NCBI GenBank assembly: GCA_039566865.1
Contig: CM076951.1
Coordinates: 19,353,484-19,417,483, forward strand
Length of the DNA: 64,000 nt
Direction of reading: 5' to 3'
Origin: Aurelia coerulea
Taxonomy: Eukaryota; Cnidaria; Scyphozoa; Semaeostomeae; Ulmaridae
Shown piece after piece: positions 11,400-22,253 of this stretch. The notes beneath the pieces were generated by a model. It saw only the letters and a list, made by a program, of their open reading frames with translations. It ran no database searches and had not been told where the DNA came from. Position numbers and translations under genes: made by a program. Every line of letters begins with the position of its first letter. The stretch's first letter is position 1.

Positions 11400-12506
11400 C
11401 ATTTTTTTTTTATTACAAAGTCCAACTTTGTAATCTAAGAGGGGGCTCCAGGTCAGTCAGAAAGGAAGAAAGTAAGTCCGTCACGCTCGTTAAAACAATT
11501 AATTAACGTTTTATCTTTTTATAAGAAACCGCTTATAAGAAACGGTAAGCTCAATTTTTCGAACGTTAAGAAACAGCCCTACCTGAATTACGCTAGAGGT
11601 GGCTCCCTACTGAAAGTTTCAAAATCATGAAACAGGGATTAAGGTGGCTCCCCGGGGAGGGGTACTTGAATTTCAATTGCAAGGGGGGTGTGCACTCCAA
11701 GAAACTTTTTGTCACCTGGCCTTAAAATTTTTCCTTCGAAATGATAGCCGGCTTTAGCAAAAAGCGGTGAAAATTGTATTCCAAAACGTAAAAATTTGTC
11801 GAAAACAATGCAATAACAGTTGACAACCGGTTTTACAAAACACGCCTTCTTTTGATACCCGGCGTTAGAAGAAAGAAGCGAATACGATACCCGGAAAGGA
11901 GTGCACATCTCGTCAGCAAAGTATACTAAGTAGCCTCCCCCCCCCCCAACGGGGGTGGCTTGCTACTACTGATAAAACTTTCACAGCGATACATACACAC
12001 CCTTGGTGTCATATCGCTCATGCTCTAATCCGCAGAAAACGGCACAAAAACGGAGGCTTTCGAAGTGGATATAAAAAAACCGGAGGTTTTTCAAAACGCA
12101 CTTGATCAATTTGTATCAAAAACTGAGGTCTTTGAATACACACTAATATCTTCAAAAAACCGGAACAATGTGAACGGACAAAAATGGATGTTTTCCTGCC
12201 ATTTTGTACAAAACGGAGCACTGTGAACGGGTAGCTTCGTTTCATCAAAAACGGATCATAAAAAACGGAACTGGAAACGGAAAAAATGGAATGGTCTGTT
12301 TTAATCAGAAACCCCACCCAACTTAGACTGCCACACCGGGCTTGTACGACTCTGCAAAAGGTTTGTAGTTGTGCAACTGATGTATAATGTTATATTCCCT
12401 AAATTCATAGTGGAGACGGAGAGGTAGAGAAAAAGAACACTTGGTGCTAACGCATCGGAACCAAACAAAACCTTAAATCAATTTAACAATGAATAGCTTA
12501 GACTGC
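11400..12506. other. unassigned, repeat-like sequence
   Basis: No gene. It holds C/G homopolymers (11938-11948), a GGGGAGGGGTACTTGAATTTC-like block at 11653 that resembles the ends of other short elements here, and several degenerate AAAACGGA words at 12030-12290. These suggest old MITE debris, but I could not pair the termini. Confidence 0.4.
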
Positions 12507-12560
12507 ATTTTGGTCTTGGCTACACAGGCAGTCCATATCCAGTTCATAAAATATAAACTA
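12507..12560. repeat. 55-bp direct repeat, left copy
   Basis: The block containing GGTCTTGGCTACACAGGCAG and ending CATAAAATATAAA recurs at 13527-13582 in direct orientation with a few mismatches. The two copies flank the MITE nest 12561-13510. The repeat is too long to be a target duplication. Confidence 0.85.
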
Positions 12561-12774
12561 CCGGGTGTCCCAAAAAAATATAGGCGTTTCAATGGTTACT
12601 GTGAAGGAGCCTTGAATTCAAAAAAATTTATTTTCATTTTATGGGGTAGATGAGATCTCAACTTAGCTTTTGCAACCTTGTATGGTTAGCTCGGATTTGC
12701 ATTCCCAGAGTAATTCACCTAAACAGGAATAATTTCTGAGGTAGCCAGAGACAGATGGTTATTGAATTATGCTA

Positions 12775-13299
12775 CCGGGTGTCCCAAAAAATGTATACGG
12801 ATTTGGTTGAACCCAGCGCTGTGAATTTAGCTTCAATCAATGCCTAGTCACATGGATACCTCGTTTGTTGATATTGGTGCTTTGAGAGCAGAGATATCAA
12901 TCTTGAAAGCTCATATTTTCCTCTTCCAGCAATTTATTAAGGCACAGCGTATAAATCAACAATGGCCTTGATGAAATTTGAACAATATTAGATCTTGCGT
13001 CCTTCTGTTTACCAGAAGTCACCCCTCAGTCACCCATTGGGACGTTTCTTAATTTTCCATTTATTTGCGTTTTTAATTTCGATTTGCTTCAGGAATTTGC
13101 TTAGGCCAAAGGCCAAAGCTCTGGTTTGCAAGTGGACGCAAATTTGAGCTTTCAAGATTGATATTTCTGCTCTCAAAGCACCAATACCAACAAACGAGGT
13201 ATCTATGTTCAAGTTAACTATCGAGGACCCTTTTGAGAGTGCTTAGCCAATGATTAAAGTTAAATTCACATCGCTGAAGAGAATCAAATCTGTATACAT
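12775..13299. mobile_element. palindromic MITE of the same TIR family, nested
   Basis: The left end CCGGGTGTCCCAAAAAA begins at 12775 after TA. The arms are long inverted repeats: ACCTCGTTTGTTGATATTGG at about 12858 matches its reverse complement at about 13182-13200. The right terminus is eroded near 13299, where a different MITE remnant follows. A third relative, right end only, is at 17230-17458. Confidence 0.8.
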
Positions 13300-13318
13300 T
13301 TTTACATTTTCACTATTT

Positions 13319-13421
13319 CAAATTCCAGGCTGAATGGGTTCTTGCATAATTAGGGTTTAATTGCAAAATTTCAGCCTGTAGGTTCTTAATCCACTAGGTT
13401 CTAATACGCGGGTTTTTACTG
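13319..13421. mobile_element. remnant of the CAGTAAAAACCCGC MITE family
   Basis: Words such as GGTTCTTAATCC and GCGGGTTTTTACTG, ending at 13421 and followed by TA, match the right end of the complete 415-bp copy at 45965-46379. Only this end is preserved. Confidence 0.7.
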
Positions 13422-13526
13422 TATACCGTAAACTGAAAATAAGAATTTTTGAATACAGGGCTCCTTCACAGGACTTTTTCAAACGCATATACTTTTCTTG
13501 GGACACCTGGTTTATGTATTACAGTT

Positions 13527-13582
13527 AACACTACATTTCGGTCTTGGCTGCACAGGCAGTCCATATCCAGTTTCATAAAATA
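13527..13582. repeat. 55-bp direct repeat, right copy
   Basis: Partner of 12507-12560 (GGTCTTGGCTGCACAGGCAG...). It lies between the MITE nest and the 3' end of the MULE gene. Confidence 0.85.
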
Positions 13583-13621
13583 TAAAATATAATACACATG
13601 ACAACTTGATTGTCATTAACT

Positions 13622-16468
13622 TCATTGTGATTGCAATCTTAAGGACAACAATGCCAACAGGTCAGCACTAAGTTGGGCTTTTATCTTAACTTCAACATCA
13701 TTAGCATCAAACTTTGGATTTCGTCTGCTGATGCAATCAAAAGAAATGTGATAATGCTTATTTTCGAATACTTCCTTCCACAAAGGCTCGCCTCCTTTCG
13801 GATGAATAGGAGCGTAGTCCCGTTCCTTGTGTCGTACACATATCATCTCATCATACCTTGCTGTTGCACAATCATTTGGGCCTTTTTTCAGCTCTCCCTG
13901 ACAACCAGCACATTTTCTTATGCAACCTGTGATATCAATCAGCTCAAATAGAGTATGAACTGTTGGTGTGACTTTAGGTTTCTGAGGCATTTTTCGCTTT
14001 ATGACAACCTTTAAATTTCCTGGAGACGATGCAACAGCATAGCTTGGTGTAGGAAGAGGATTTTTCATTAAATCTCCAAGCGACCGACTTCTTGAAGCAT
14101 CAGGTGATCTTTTTCTACTTTGTCTTCTTGGTGGGGCTTTTCTTCCGGCGTTTTTGTTTACTTGAAATGTTGTCAGCCTCGTCAAATTTGCGTCATGCTT
14201 TTCTGTAACATACCATGCAATGAAGTGTTTACAAGAACCTTCGTAGATGGAAACTGCAAGGGTGTGCGCGCAAATCTTTCTGGTGCCAAATCCTAAGCAT
14301 GTAGCATCACAAACAATACCGCCACTCTTGAGAAGCTTTACTGTATGGGGGCTGCTGCTGGAGATGCTCTTGACAAAATAAGAGTCATCAGAAAATCCTT
14401 TCATGATGCTGTCAGGTACTAACGAAGCTGCCTTTTCAGTAAGTGTGCGCACTTCAACAGCAGAAAATACCTTTCGCAACTCTTGGTAGTCATCATTCTC
14501 ATTCGTATGCAGAGATTCGTTGGTATATTGTAACAACTCTGGGATGTTTTCGTGTAAGTCATCAAGCTTTTCCCCACTATCTAGATTGCCAATTGCAGAT
14601 TCATTGTTTGTTTCGTGCAAAAGTTGAGGCACATGAGCATGGGGTACATAGCTTTTCACTGTCTTGAAGAGAGCCTGATCAATGATGACACGCTTTGCTT
14701 TAATTGCTTTATCACGTTCACGCCCTTTTGGAATGCTGAATGGATGATTTTGGGATGTTGTTTGGAACACTTCCCGCACAATATAGGGAGATGACATTCC
14801 CAAATAAGCAAGGTTTGTGTCCTCTGTTTGCTTATCAATAAGAGATTTCATGTCGTCCACAAACTGTGCCATATCTGCAGCTTTAAAGTTTTGCCAGCGC
14901 TTTATCTTTGCATTAAGTGACTCTGGGATGTTGTTTGATTGCAAATTTGTTCCAAATCCTGCGTCTGTCACTGTCTTCACAAGCATGTGATTTAATATGT
15001 CAGTCTCTTTGTACTTTTCAAAGTATTCTGAGAACTGTGGCTTGCAGGTTCGCTCTCTCTCCTCCAAGCTATCCCATTTCATTTTAAGCCTTTCCACCAT
15101 TTCTCTGAATTCCATTGTGCTTTGACAGTATACAAGTCCTGACTGTGAAAATATATCGGCAAGTATCTCATTTGTTAGCTGCTGGCTTAAATTGAATTTT
15201 GATCTGCACTTATCATTTATGTTTCGTTTTGCATGGATATAGCAGAGGAACTGCAATGAACGTGGGAATTCATGTGCCAAAGCCTGCCGCAGTGCTTTCT
15301 CGCTGTCTGTTGAATATCCTTGCAAGTACAGTTGCAGCCCTGGTGCCTTTGAGTTAAGCTTCTGGAATAGAGTAAGGTAGGTTTCTTTGTCCTTCAACAG
15401 ACAAAGCATCATGGGCCCGATCATTGCTGGGGGACAGCCACTTTTCCTGTCGATCAATGCTGTATTTGTATAGCTTGTTGTCAACAAGAAAAAAGGACCC
15501 AACTCAAAAGTGATGTCAGCATAAAGCAATGATTTATAACCATCCCTGTCATTACAGCAAAAGTTTATGATATCATCAACTTGTGTGTCTGTAAAAAGAA
15601 CAACCTTTGCCGAGGAGTCATCCAAAGAATATGTTCGAACATATCTTTCCTCATCATTATCACAATAAGCTCGCATTTGTGCGGTTATTGAATAAATTGG
15701 ATCTTCAACTTTGGAAGCTGTCTTGCTAGCATAGTACGACACTTGCCTGTTGTTTCTTGGGAGCTGCCCAGCAGCTTCTGCTCCAACAAGTCCTCCAACA
15801 TCCCTTGAAACATTATGAAGAGCTCGTGATGGCGCACTAACTCCAGACTCCTTGGCAATTTTCACTTTGGTGCTCTGGTAGGTACGCAGGAACGGGATAT
15901 TACATTTACTATTGCCATGGGGCTTTACAGTTACTGTATGTTCCTCACCAGTGAATTGATAAATGATTGCAACAATGTTATAATTTGACCTTGTGGATCA
16001 GTTAGGCTCACCATTGTTTTTTTCAAAGCCTGGTCAGAAAGATTAACAAAAGGCCTTCTAACAACTTCATAACTGGTTTCTTGATCTCTGGCAAAAGAAA
16101 GAGACACAGCATTGCCGCAACTGTCTCTGTTGACATTGTACCATTTTTTTTACGTTCTTGATTGATCCCATGCTCCAAGATCATCACACATAACATCTCT
16201 AGGATCATTCAACTTATTTAGGTCCACTAAAAAGCACACATTGTTGGAAACGCCTCTTGGTTGGGTTGAACTGACATGTTCTGGATACTTAGTCTTGGCA
16301 TTTAAGATAAGTGGAACAAGAAAATCATTATCAAATGACTTTATGAATGCATGGGAAATTCCAATCATGCCTTCATTCTGCTTATACCTAATGGCAGTAT
16401 CATCCACGAGGAGTGAACCAGGAAACAGAGCAGCTCCAGTCTTACCAAAGAGTTGGCGTATGGTACTT
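13622..16468 (-). CDS. MULE transposase exon 4 (DDE core and SWIM-like zinc finger), with two lesions
   Basis: After the acceptor ccaaacag the frame reads STIRQLFGKTGAALFPG, VDDTAIRYKQNEGMIGIS and DDLGAWDQSRT up to the TAA at 16150-16152. It then reads KKWYNVNRDSCGNAV... to a frameshift near 15980, and a long open frame of 747 codons from 15865. In that last frame the likely catalytic residues are D117 (YADITFELG), D187 (STDSEKAL), with H211 in CYIHAKRN, and E315 (NNIPESLNAK), the DDE spacing of MULEs. A SWIM-like zinc finger follows: C519, C523, C532, H534 (CDATC...ICAHT). A Cys-rich tail (CAGCQGELK) ends the protein. MULE transposases cut and insert DNA with 9-11-bp TSDs. Confidence 0.88.
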
Positions 16469-16518
16469 CTGTTTGGAAAGAGAAAACAGTCACTGGAAAC
16501 CTTTTCACAATCTAATTG

Positions 16519-16619
16519 CAGTCAAACTCAGATAAGTTGGATCTCTTGCACCAAGAGAAACAATCTGACTTATGTAAAATCTGACCTATGCCAGTCCACC
16601 TGACTTATGCGAGTTTGAC
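16519..16619. mobile_element. short MITE, TIR CAGTCAAACTC
   Basis: The left end CAGTCAAACTCAGATAAG and the inverted right end ACTTATGCGAGTTTGAC bound about 100 bp. A longer relative sits at 54780-54974. The terminus resembles pogo/Tc1-type MITEs. It lies in the third intron of the MULE gene, just upstream of exon 4. Confidence 0.65.
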
Positions 16620-16731
16620 AACATAAGTATAGGGCAGATAATCTTAAAGTCAATCTTCCATTGTGAAATACATTTCTCTATTGCGTAAACTCTATGTAAA
16701 CACATAGATACAAATCGTGGGGAGATTTTGG

Positions 16732-17487
16732 CCCAGGGGGGCACTCAGCACATGAGCACATGGAGGGGGGTCAGTCCAATAAATTTTTAGGCAACCCAAA
16801 ATATTTGAATTCAAATTCAATCAAATTCATCAATTTTGTCCTGAAAAGACATCTTTTTTATGCTTAAAAGTTTCAAAAAGTTTGCATTGAATCTGTCTCC
16901 TAAAAGAAAGTAATCTGCAAAATAGTTTGCTTGGGTGTGACAAAAGAATTAGTTCTTGCAATCTTTGTGTCATTAATGAAAAGCATTTTGTATAATCTTT
17001 CTTCGAATTATTATGAAACAAGAAATCAAATATACCCAAGGGAAAATTACCTATGGATAAAAGCCTTAAAACTGCTCATTCGTACTTGGCTCTTTTGCAG
17101 GTGCAGTATGATTGAAGAAATATATTCCTTTGTAAATTTTCACTTCCGAATTGTCAATTTTTAGCTTTCAAATTTCAATTGAAATGTGTGCCTAAACATG
17201 TGTGCCTTAGCATGCTCACACTACTACACTTTTATGACTGAGGAGATTTTGGAAATTCAGACTTTCAAGATTGAGAGAGGAAATTTGGACTTTTCAAGAT
17301 TGATATTCCGACTCTCCATGCACCAAAATCAACAAACAAGATATTCATCTTCAAGTTAGCAATTGAGGATTAAACAAAAAATTATTGTGGATTGATTGGA
17401 CCTAAATTCTTGTCCCTAGTCCCGATAAAATCCATTGCGTTTTTTTTGGGACACCCGGTATGTGCATGTGCTGAGTGCCCCCCTGGG
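16732..17487. mobile_element. 756-bp inverted-repeat element, TIR CCCAGGGGGGCACTCAGC
   Basis: CCCAGGGGGGCACTCAGCAC at 16732 is matched by its reverse complement ending at 17487. No clear TSD. Most of the third MULE intron is this element. A right end of the CCGGGTGTCCC family (17230-17458) sits just inside its right terminus, so at least two insertions are layered here. Confidence 0.72.
17230..17458. mobile_element. right end of a CCGGGTGTCCC-family element
   Basis: It ends TTTTTTTTGGGACACCCGG at 17458 followed by TA. Inside is TTTCAAGATTGATATT and ACAAACAAGATATTCATCTT, the same subterminal words as in 12775-13299. The left end is not found. Confidence 0.65.
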
Positions 17488-17489
17488 GT

Positions 17490-18236
17490 GGCAAGTACTA
17501 TCCATAGCATATAGCAGGTGCACCAAAACAATGTAACATGATTGGTTGACTGTGGAGCAAAATGTACTGTACACAACCAATATGCAAAGAAACCAAAATG
17601 TTAATGAGATATATGATTTACTCGCCATTGGAACTTACTGTCAATTCTATTTCTGAAACAGACCATTGTATTGAATTCATATTTCAATTGCAAGTAAGCC
17701 TTCAGAATTGAATGTGCAATTCTTGTTCCCATACAAACTCATCACCAGGCAATGTACATTTCATTCCACAGCCCATTCAATTTCTTAACTGCCACTCACC
17801 CAGCATATCTCATTCCCATCCATTCACGCCTATTCTGCTTCAGTAAAAAAGCAGAGAAGGAAGTGCCAATTTCCTATACTATACCGAATTAAAGAACAAG
17901 CTGAGCAAAATTCCAACCAGCCGTATTCTTGCAAAAGCAGTTCGTTTCATAAAAACTGAGCCCTTATAGTAATCATGATTCTTGAATACAAATTATCCTT
18001 TATTTTCTCTCCAAATTGTTGATGTCATTGCCTGACATCAAATGTGAGACAGACATTAACTTTTTCTTTTGGTTTGTTTTTCTTTCTACCTAGTGTATTG
18101 TAATTTTTGAATTGTAAGTGCTTTTCATGGTAGGAACTTCAATGACCTAGTGTCTATTTCCGCCATCATAGGCACAGTAGCTGTACTTTTTGAGTTTGTA
18201 TATTAAAATTGATAATATAAAAAACATTATCCTCAC
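17490..18236. other. intron 3 of the MULE model, remaining part
   Basis: Nothing else recognisable between the inverted-repeat element and exon 3. Confidence 0.45.
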
Positions 18237-18304
18237 CTGGAGCTCCGAAATCTAATTTTTGGGAAGTCCTCCTCAAAATCTATGTATGAATCATCAGCAT
18301 CACT
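18237..18304 (-). CDS. MULE gene exon 3
   Basis: 68 bp with acceptor tttttttccag and donor gtgagg. It encodes SDADDSYIDFEEDFPKIRF plus RSS, then 2 bases of a split Arg codon that is completed by the first base of exon 4. Acidic, no domain. Confidence 0.68.
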
Positions 18305-19604
18305 CTGGAAAAAAATGACCTGTGTTATGATACCTAATAAAACAGCAATTTACTTTTGAAATGCTAGAGAATTATATTTAGTCAGCTCTCTCTACTTTAG
18401 ATGACAGAATCAGGGTAACCTGACTTTAATGTGCCTTGACCACGATATTAACCCTATTCAACATGGGGGAGCATTACACCCACCTCCCCAACCAAACATT
18501 GATTATACAGCCCTTGAAGTTAGAATGCTGATACTAAGCGCCTTTTCCTAAAATTTAACAATCTACAAGATCTGCAACTTCATTTTAATTAGAGGAACTA
18601 TGTGACAATGAAATATCCTTATCTGGATGGAGGACACAAAAGAGAAAATTAAATTTCTTCCATTTTGGTCAATCCTTGTTCGAATGATGTCATTTATTTT
18701 CATGTTGTCATTGTTGGAACTGATATAGTAGTTTTGAACTAATGTAGAGAAATTGATATTGTAAAACATTAAAACGGTAAATGTTGTACTTTGTAAGAAA
18801 GTAAAATGTTATACCTCAGAATTTAACAATATATGAGAATGATTAATAAGTTGCTTAGCAACATGTCATGTGACTAATTGAATTTGAATTATTTCATTGG
18901 AAGCACAATAATATCATCCACCAAGTTGCAACTTTATAGCTTTTTTCATAATGGAAATAATTAGGGGAGCCAAAAATGTTGCTCAGGTCAGGAGTTACTC
19001 AAAATAACCTAATGAAGGATGGCTGACAAAAAACAATATTGTTCAATAATTGTGATCTAATGCTGTTAGACATTGATCAAGATGACTCATTTATCATGTA
19101 TAAATATCATCTAATGTCTTACAATTTCAAAAGAATCTGACCATCCTCTAGGGAGGGGGCTACTTAACCCATATTAATACAGGAATGTGCCCCTGAGATT
19201 TTTATGCCCTTCCCACTATTATTATCCAGTAAATCCTATCAAAGAATGGAAATGGGAGAAATTTTGCATTTAGATCTATTTGAAAGGAAATCTTTACCAA
19301 AATGACAGCCTGATGTTTCAGATAATTTGCTCTGTAAAAAACCTAAAAAACCCTAAAAGGGACTGGGGGTCTTACTGCCAATACTGTATAAAAAGGAGAG
19401 AGGCTTTTGATAGAGAGAGGCCATCATCAAGACTAAGCATTTGTAAGAGGAAATATGATATAATGTGTGTGTATGTGCTACTTTGGTCCAACCCAGAGAA
19501 GATGTTACACACATAAAACTATCTATTGCAACAAAATAGCAATACTTCTTCTCCTGATTCAACCAAAATAGCATAATTCATACCCTTTTTAATAACTGAC
19601 TTAC
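18305..19604. other. intron 2 of the MULE model
   Basis: 1.3 kb without a supported gene. A TTAACCCTATTC word at 18448 resembles the end of the TTAA-flanked MITEs at 33913 and 30034, but no partner end was found. The rest is AT-rich. Confidence 0.45.
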
Positions 19605-19665
19605 ACATGAGGCCTTTACGGTGACAGGAGATTCTAATCCCTTGATTGCATGTGTTATCTTCGTT
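19605..19665 (-). CDS. MULE gene exon 2
   Basis: 61 bp with acceptor cttttag and consensus donor gtaagt. One base completes an Ile codon split with exon 1, followed by 20 codons, TKITHAIKGLESPVTVKASC. Ends in phase 0. Confidence 0.62.
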
Positions 19666-19862
19666 CTAAAAGATGCAACAAATTATCAAGTTGATTATTG
19701 AAACTGTGTTGCTTTAAAATTTATGTCAAATGGTCTTTCAAACATAATTTGTTACATTTCATCACCTCCAAAGAGGTTGTAAGATTGTACATCTACAACA
19801 AAATCAATGTAATGTGTTGTATTTCATTTGAAACAGATAAATGTTAAATCATATGCACTCAC

Positions 19863-19915
19863 ATTTCAACATCTGAATCACCTCCTCCGCTGGCGCTATC
19901 ATCATCGATGTCCAT
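19863..19915 (-). CDS. MULE gene exon 1 with start codon
   Basis: ATG at 19915-19913, then MDIDDDSASGGGDSDVE and 2 spare bases before the consensus donor gtgagt. Acidic Gly/Ser-rich leader. The start was chosen as the only ATG in this frame next to the donor. The upstream 210 bp to the 20130 element would be 5' UTR or promoter; no TATA box was identified with confidence. Confidence 0.62.
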
Positions 19916-20244
19916 TGTCCTACCTAGGAAGGTGACAGCACAGTAATCACCCTACTTGCTTATACAAAGACTCTTCAATTGATAGGGTTTTATAAATCTT
20001 GTTGTGAGAATTAATCTTCCCACTCTTTTTGGAGTAAAACCATAGCACTAAGAAGCTGCCTGATCATGCTTTGTATATGTGGACTAGGCCTAGTAGGGGC
20101 TAGGGCTAGGCCAATTATGGCTATGCCTAGGGCCAGGTCCATAACGCGGAACTCGCGGAACTCGCGGAACTCGCGGAAACCGCGGAACAGAATTTTTCCG
20201 CGAGATATAGTTCCGCGTTATTCACTGGCGTATTGGGCAAAAGT

Positions 20245-21380
20245 CCATAACGCGGAATTGAAAAACGCGGAAATTTTTTAAGCACTGAATGTTACGTTCT
20301 TTATTCAAAGTCATCCTTTGATCTTCGAAACACTTTTAAACAGTGCACTTGCGCCCCTCTTCAGGATCGGCCTACTATTGCATCTGCGTTGTTATTATTC
20401 ATTTAGCTAGGCCCATCGAGGTCAGTGGCCTAACTATGAATGATGTTGACATTGTGTTGGCAAATTCGGAAGTAAAGCCACATTTTCCGCTTAACTCATC
20501 AGTAGGAAGAATCAAACAAACAGAAATTCGTCTGTTTTTCCTTCAAACTTTGCTGAGAACATTCTTGAAAAATTTCCGCGAGATTGAGTTCCGCGTTATT
20601 CACTGGCGTATTAGGCAAAAGTCCATAACGCGGAATTGAAAAACGCGGAAATTTTTTTCAAGCCTTGAAAATTACATTCTTTTTCAAATTCATCCTTGGA
20701 TCTTCGAAACACTTTTAAACAGTGCACTTGCGCCCCTCTTCAGGATCGACGAACTATTGCATCTGTGTTGTTATTATTCATTTGGCTAGGCCCATCGAGG
20801 TCAGTGGCCTAACTATGAATGATGTTGACATTGTGTTGGCAAATTCGGAAGTAAAGCCACATTCTCCGCTTAACTCATCAGTAGGAAGAATCAAACAAAC
20901 AGAAATTCTTCTGTTTCTCCTTCAAACTTTGCTGAGAACATTCTTGAAAAATTTCCGCGAGATTGAGTTCCGCGTTATTCACTGGCGTATTAGGCAAAAG
21001 TCCATAACGCGGAATTGAAAAACGCGGAAATTTTTTTCAAGCCTTGAAAATTACATTCTTTTTCAAATTCATCCTTGGATCTTCGAAACACTTTTAAACA
21101 GTGCACTTGCGCCCCTCTTCAGGATCGACGAACTATTGCATCTGTGTTGTTATTATTCATTTGGCTAGGCCCATCGAGGTCAGTGGCCTAACTATGAACA
21201 ATGTTGACATTGTGTTGGCAAATTCGGAAGTAAAGCCACGTTCTCCGCTTAACTCATCAGTAGGAAGAATCAAACAAACAGAAATTCATCTGTTTTTCCT
21301 TCAAACTTTGCTGAGAAAAGTCTCGAAAGATTTCCGCGAAATTGAGTTCCGCGTTCTACACTGGCGTAATAGGCAAAAGT
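20245..21380 (+). repeat. left arm: three tandem ~379-bp units
   Basis: Units start at 20245, 20623 and 21002 (spacing 378 and 379), and a fourth partial unit begins at 21381. Each unit border contains TTCCGCGTTAT and, about 25 bp later, its perfect inverse ATAACGCGGAA, so every junction can form an 11-bp stem hairpin. A 98-103-codon frame (MHLRPSSGS...) stays open in each unit, but it reads through the hairpin and is more likely a by-product of repeat identity than a protein. Confidence 0.93.
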
Positions 21381-21506
21381 CCATAACGCGGAATTTAAAA
21401 ACGCGGAAATGAGGGAGCAAACATTCACGCCCCTATCAGCATTGAACGCCAAAACTTCCTTCGTGCCTCTAGCTGGGAGAAACAAAAGATAGAGTATTGG
21501 GGTCCA

Positions 21507-22049
21507 ATGAAGATTCCTTTTATATCAGGAATCAAGAGAAAGTTATCAAATGCTGAAGTCTATGCCCTTACTACTTCTGATGTACAGCGGGCAGCTAGAA
21601 TTCCACAGGCTTGCCGTCGTAATTCTATTTTCGCCATTGATAGCAGGACAATTGGTGACCCTGAAAATGTAAAGAGCGACCTAAATGGAACATTCACGAA
21701 GTGTATAGAAGCTAAAAAGTACACTGTTGTTGTATCAACTAACAGTGATGGGAATTGCAACGTTAAGGCAGTTGCAAAAAAAGCCTTGAATCTTGAAGAA
21801 GACAAGATCTACATGAGTATAAATAGAAGGGAAAACAAATTTGGGCTAATCCGCAGCATCACTTATTTCTGTGACTCAAAGGGGACAGTTGTAAACGACA
21901 AAATTATTCTGCAATACTTCGTAAATCGTCAGATATGTGGCGATGTTGATCAGGTTGAGTACGCAGTAGAAGCGCATGGGAATTCAAGGTCTGGAGGGTC
22001 ATTTTATCCGCTCAAGAAAACAACCTTAGACAATAGTATCTTCATGTAG
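21507..22049 (+). CDS. uncharacterised 180-residue protein inside the TIR element
   Basis: ATG 21507 to stop at 22049, in the unique centre of the element and flanked by the repeat arms. It begins MKIPFISGIKRKLSNAEVY and contains VVVSTNSDGNCNVKAVAKKA and QYFVNRQICGDVDQVEY. It is mixed alpha/beta in composition, with no signal peptide or membrane segment, no zinc-finger pattern and no recognisable DDE triad. The length and normal composition suggest a real or recently real gene, either the element's own protein or captured host sequence. I do not recognise the family. An exon of a longer spliced gene is possible. Confidence 0.55.
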   Translation: MKIPFISGIKRKLSNAEVYALTTSDVQRAARIPQACRRNSIFAIDSRTIGDPENVKSDLNGTFTKCIEAKKYTVVVSTNSDGNCNVKAVAKKALNLEEDKIYMSINRRENKFGLIRSITYFCDSKGTVVNDKIILQYFVNRQICGDVDQVEYAVEAHGNSRSGGSFYPLKKTTLDNSIFM

Positions 22050-22253
22050 TCTTCTGAATAGCATCTTTACGTTGTCTTGTGTATAACTTGTGTAATACTG
22101 TCCCAGAAATGTGACAAGAAAACCATGCCGAGATTATTCTAGATAAGCCAATCAGAAACAACACGAATCAGACCTGCATTGTATTTTCGCAACCAATCAG
22201 AAAAGAGAAAGGGAAGTGTGTACCAATAAGCAGCAAGATCATCGTAAAAAGGA

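Larger units (their letters stand above)
12561..13510. mobile_element. TA-targeting MITE (TIR CCGGGTGTCCCAAAA), outer copy
   Basis: The left end CCGGGTGTCCCAAAAAAA at 12561 is preceded by TA. The right end is the inverted form TTGGGACACCTGG ending at 13510. Inverted similarity continues inward, with CTGTGAAGGAGCC near 12600 matching GGCTCCTTCACAG near 13461. The TIR and TA target resemble IS630/Tc1/mariner-type elements. A second element of the same TIR family lies inside. Non-autonomous; no coding region. Confidence 0.82.
13622..19915 (-). pseudogene. MULE (Mutator-like) transposase gene, four-exon model
   Basis: I model one minus-strand gene: exon 1 19915-19863 with the ATG, exon 2 19665-19605, exon 3 18304-18237, exon 4 16468-13622. 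All introns start with gt and end with ag. The phases agree at every junction: exon 1 ends with 2 spare bases, exon 2 supplies 1 and ends in phase 0, exon 3 ends with 2 spare bases, exon 4 supplies 1. The short N-terminal exons are acidic and Ser/Gly-rich, as in a disordered leader. Exon 4 carries the transposase. Two lesions inactivate it: an in-frame TAA at 16150-16152 and a 1-base deletion near 15980. The third intron also carries a later 756-bp inverted-repeat element. It could alternatively be a host gene recruited from a MULE and then lost. Confidence 0.75.

Noticed and set aside
16089..16154. 66-bp intron in the MULE gene that would remove the TAA
   Set aside because: Splice-like ends exist, but the removed residues look like conserved family sequence and the later frameshift would still remain; kept only as an alternative.
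18448..19170. TTAACCCTATTC as a left end of a piggyBac-like element
   Set aside because: No inverted partner followed by TTAA within the next kilobases.
20343..21412. Three near-identical 98-103-codon plus frames (and two inverted ones at 22701-23396)
   Set aside because: They follow the 379-bp repeat unit exactly and read through its hairpins. Conservation comes from repeat identity, not evident selection on protein.
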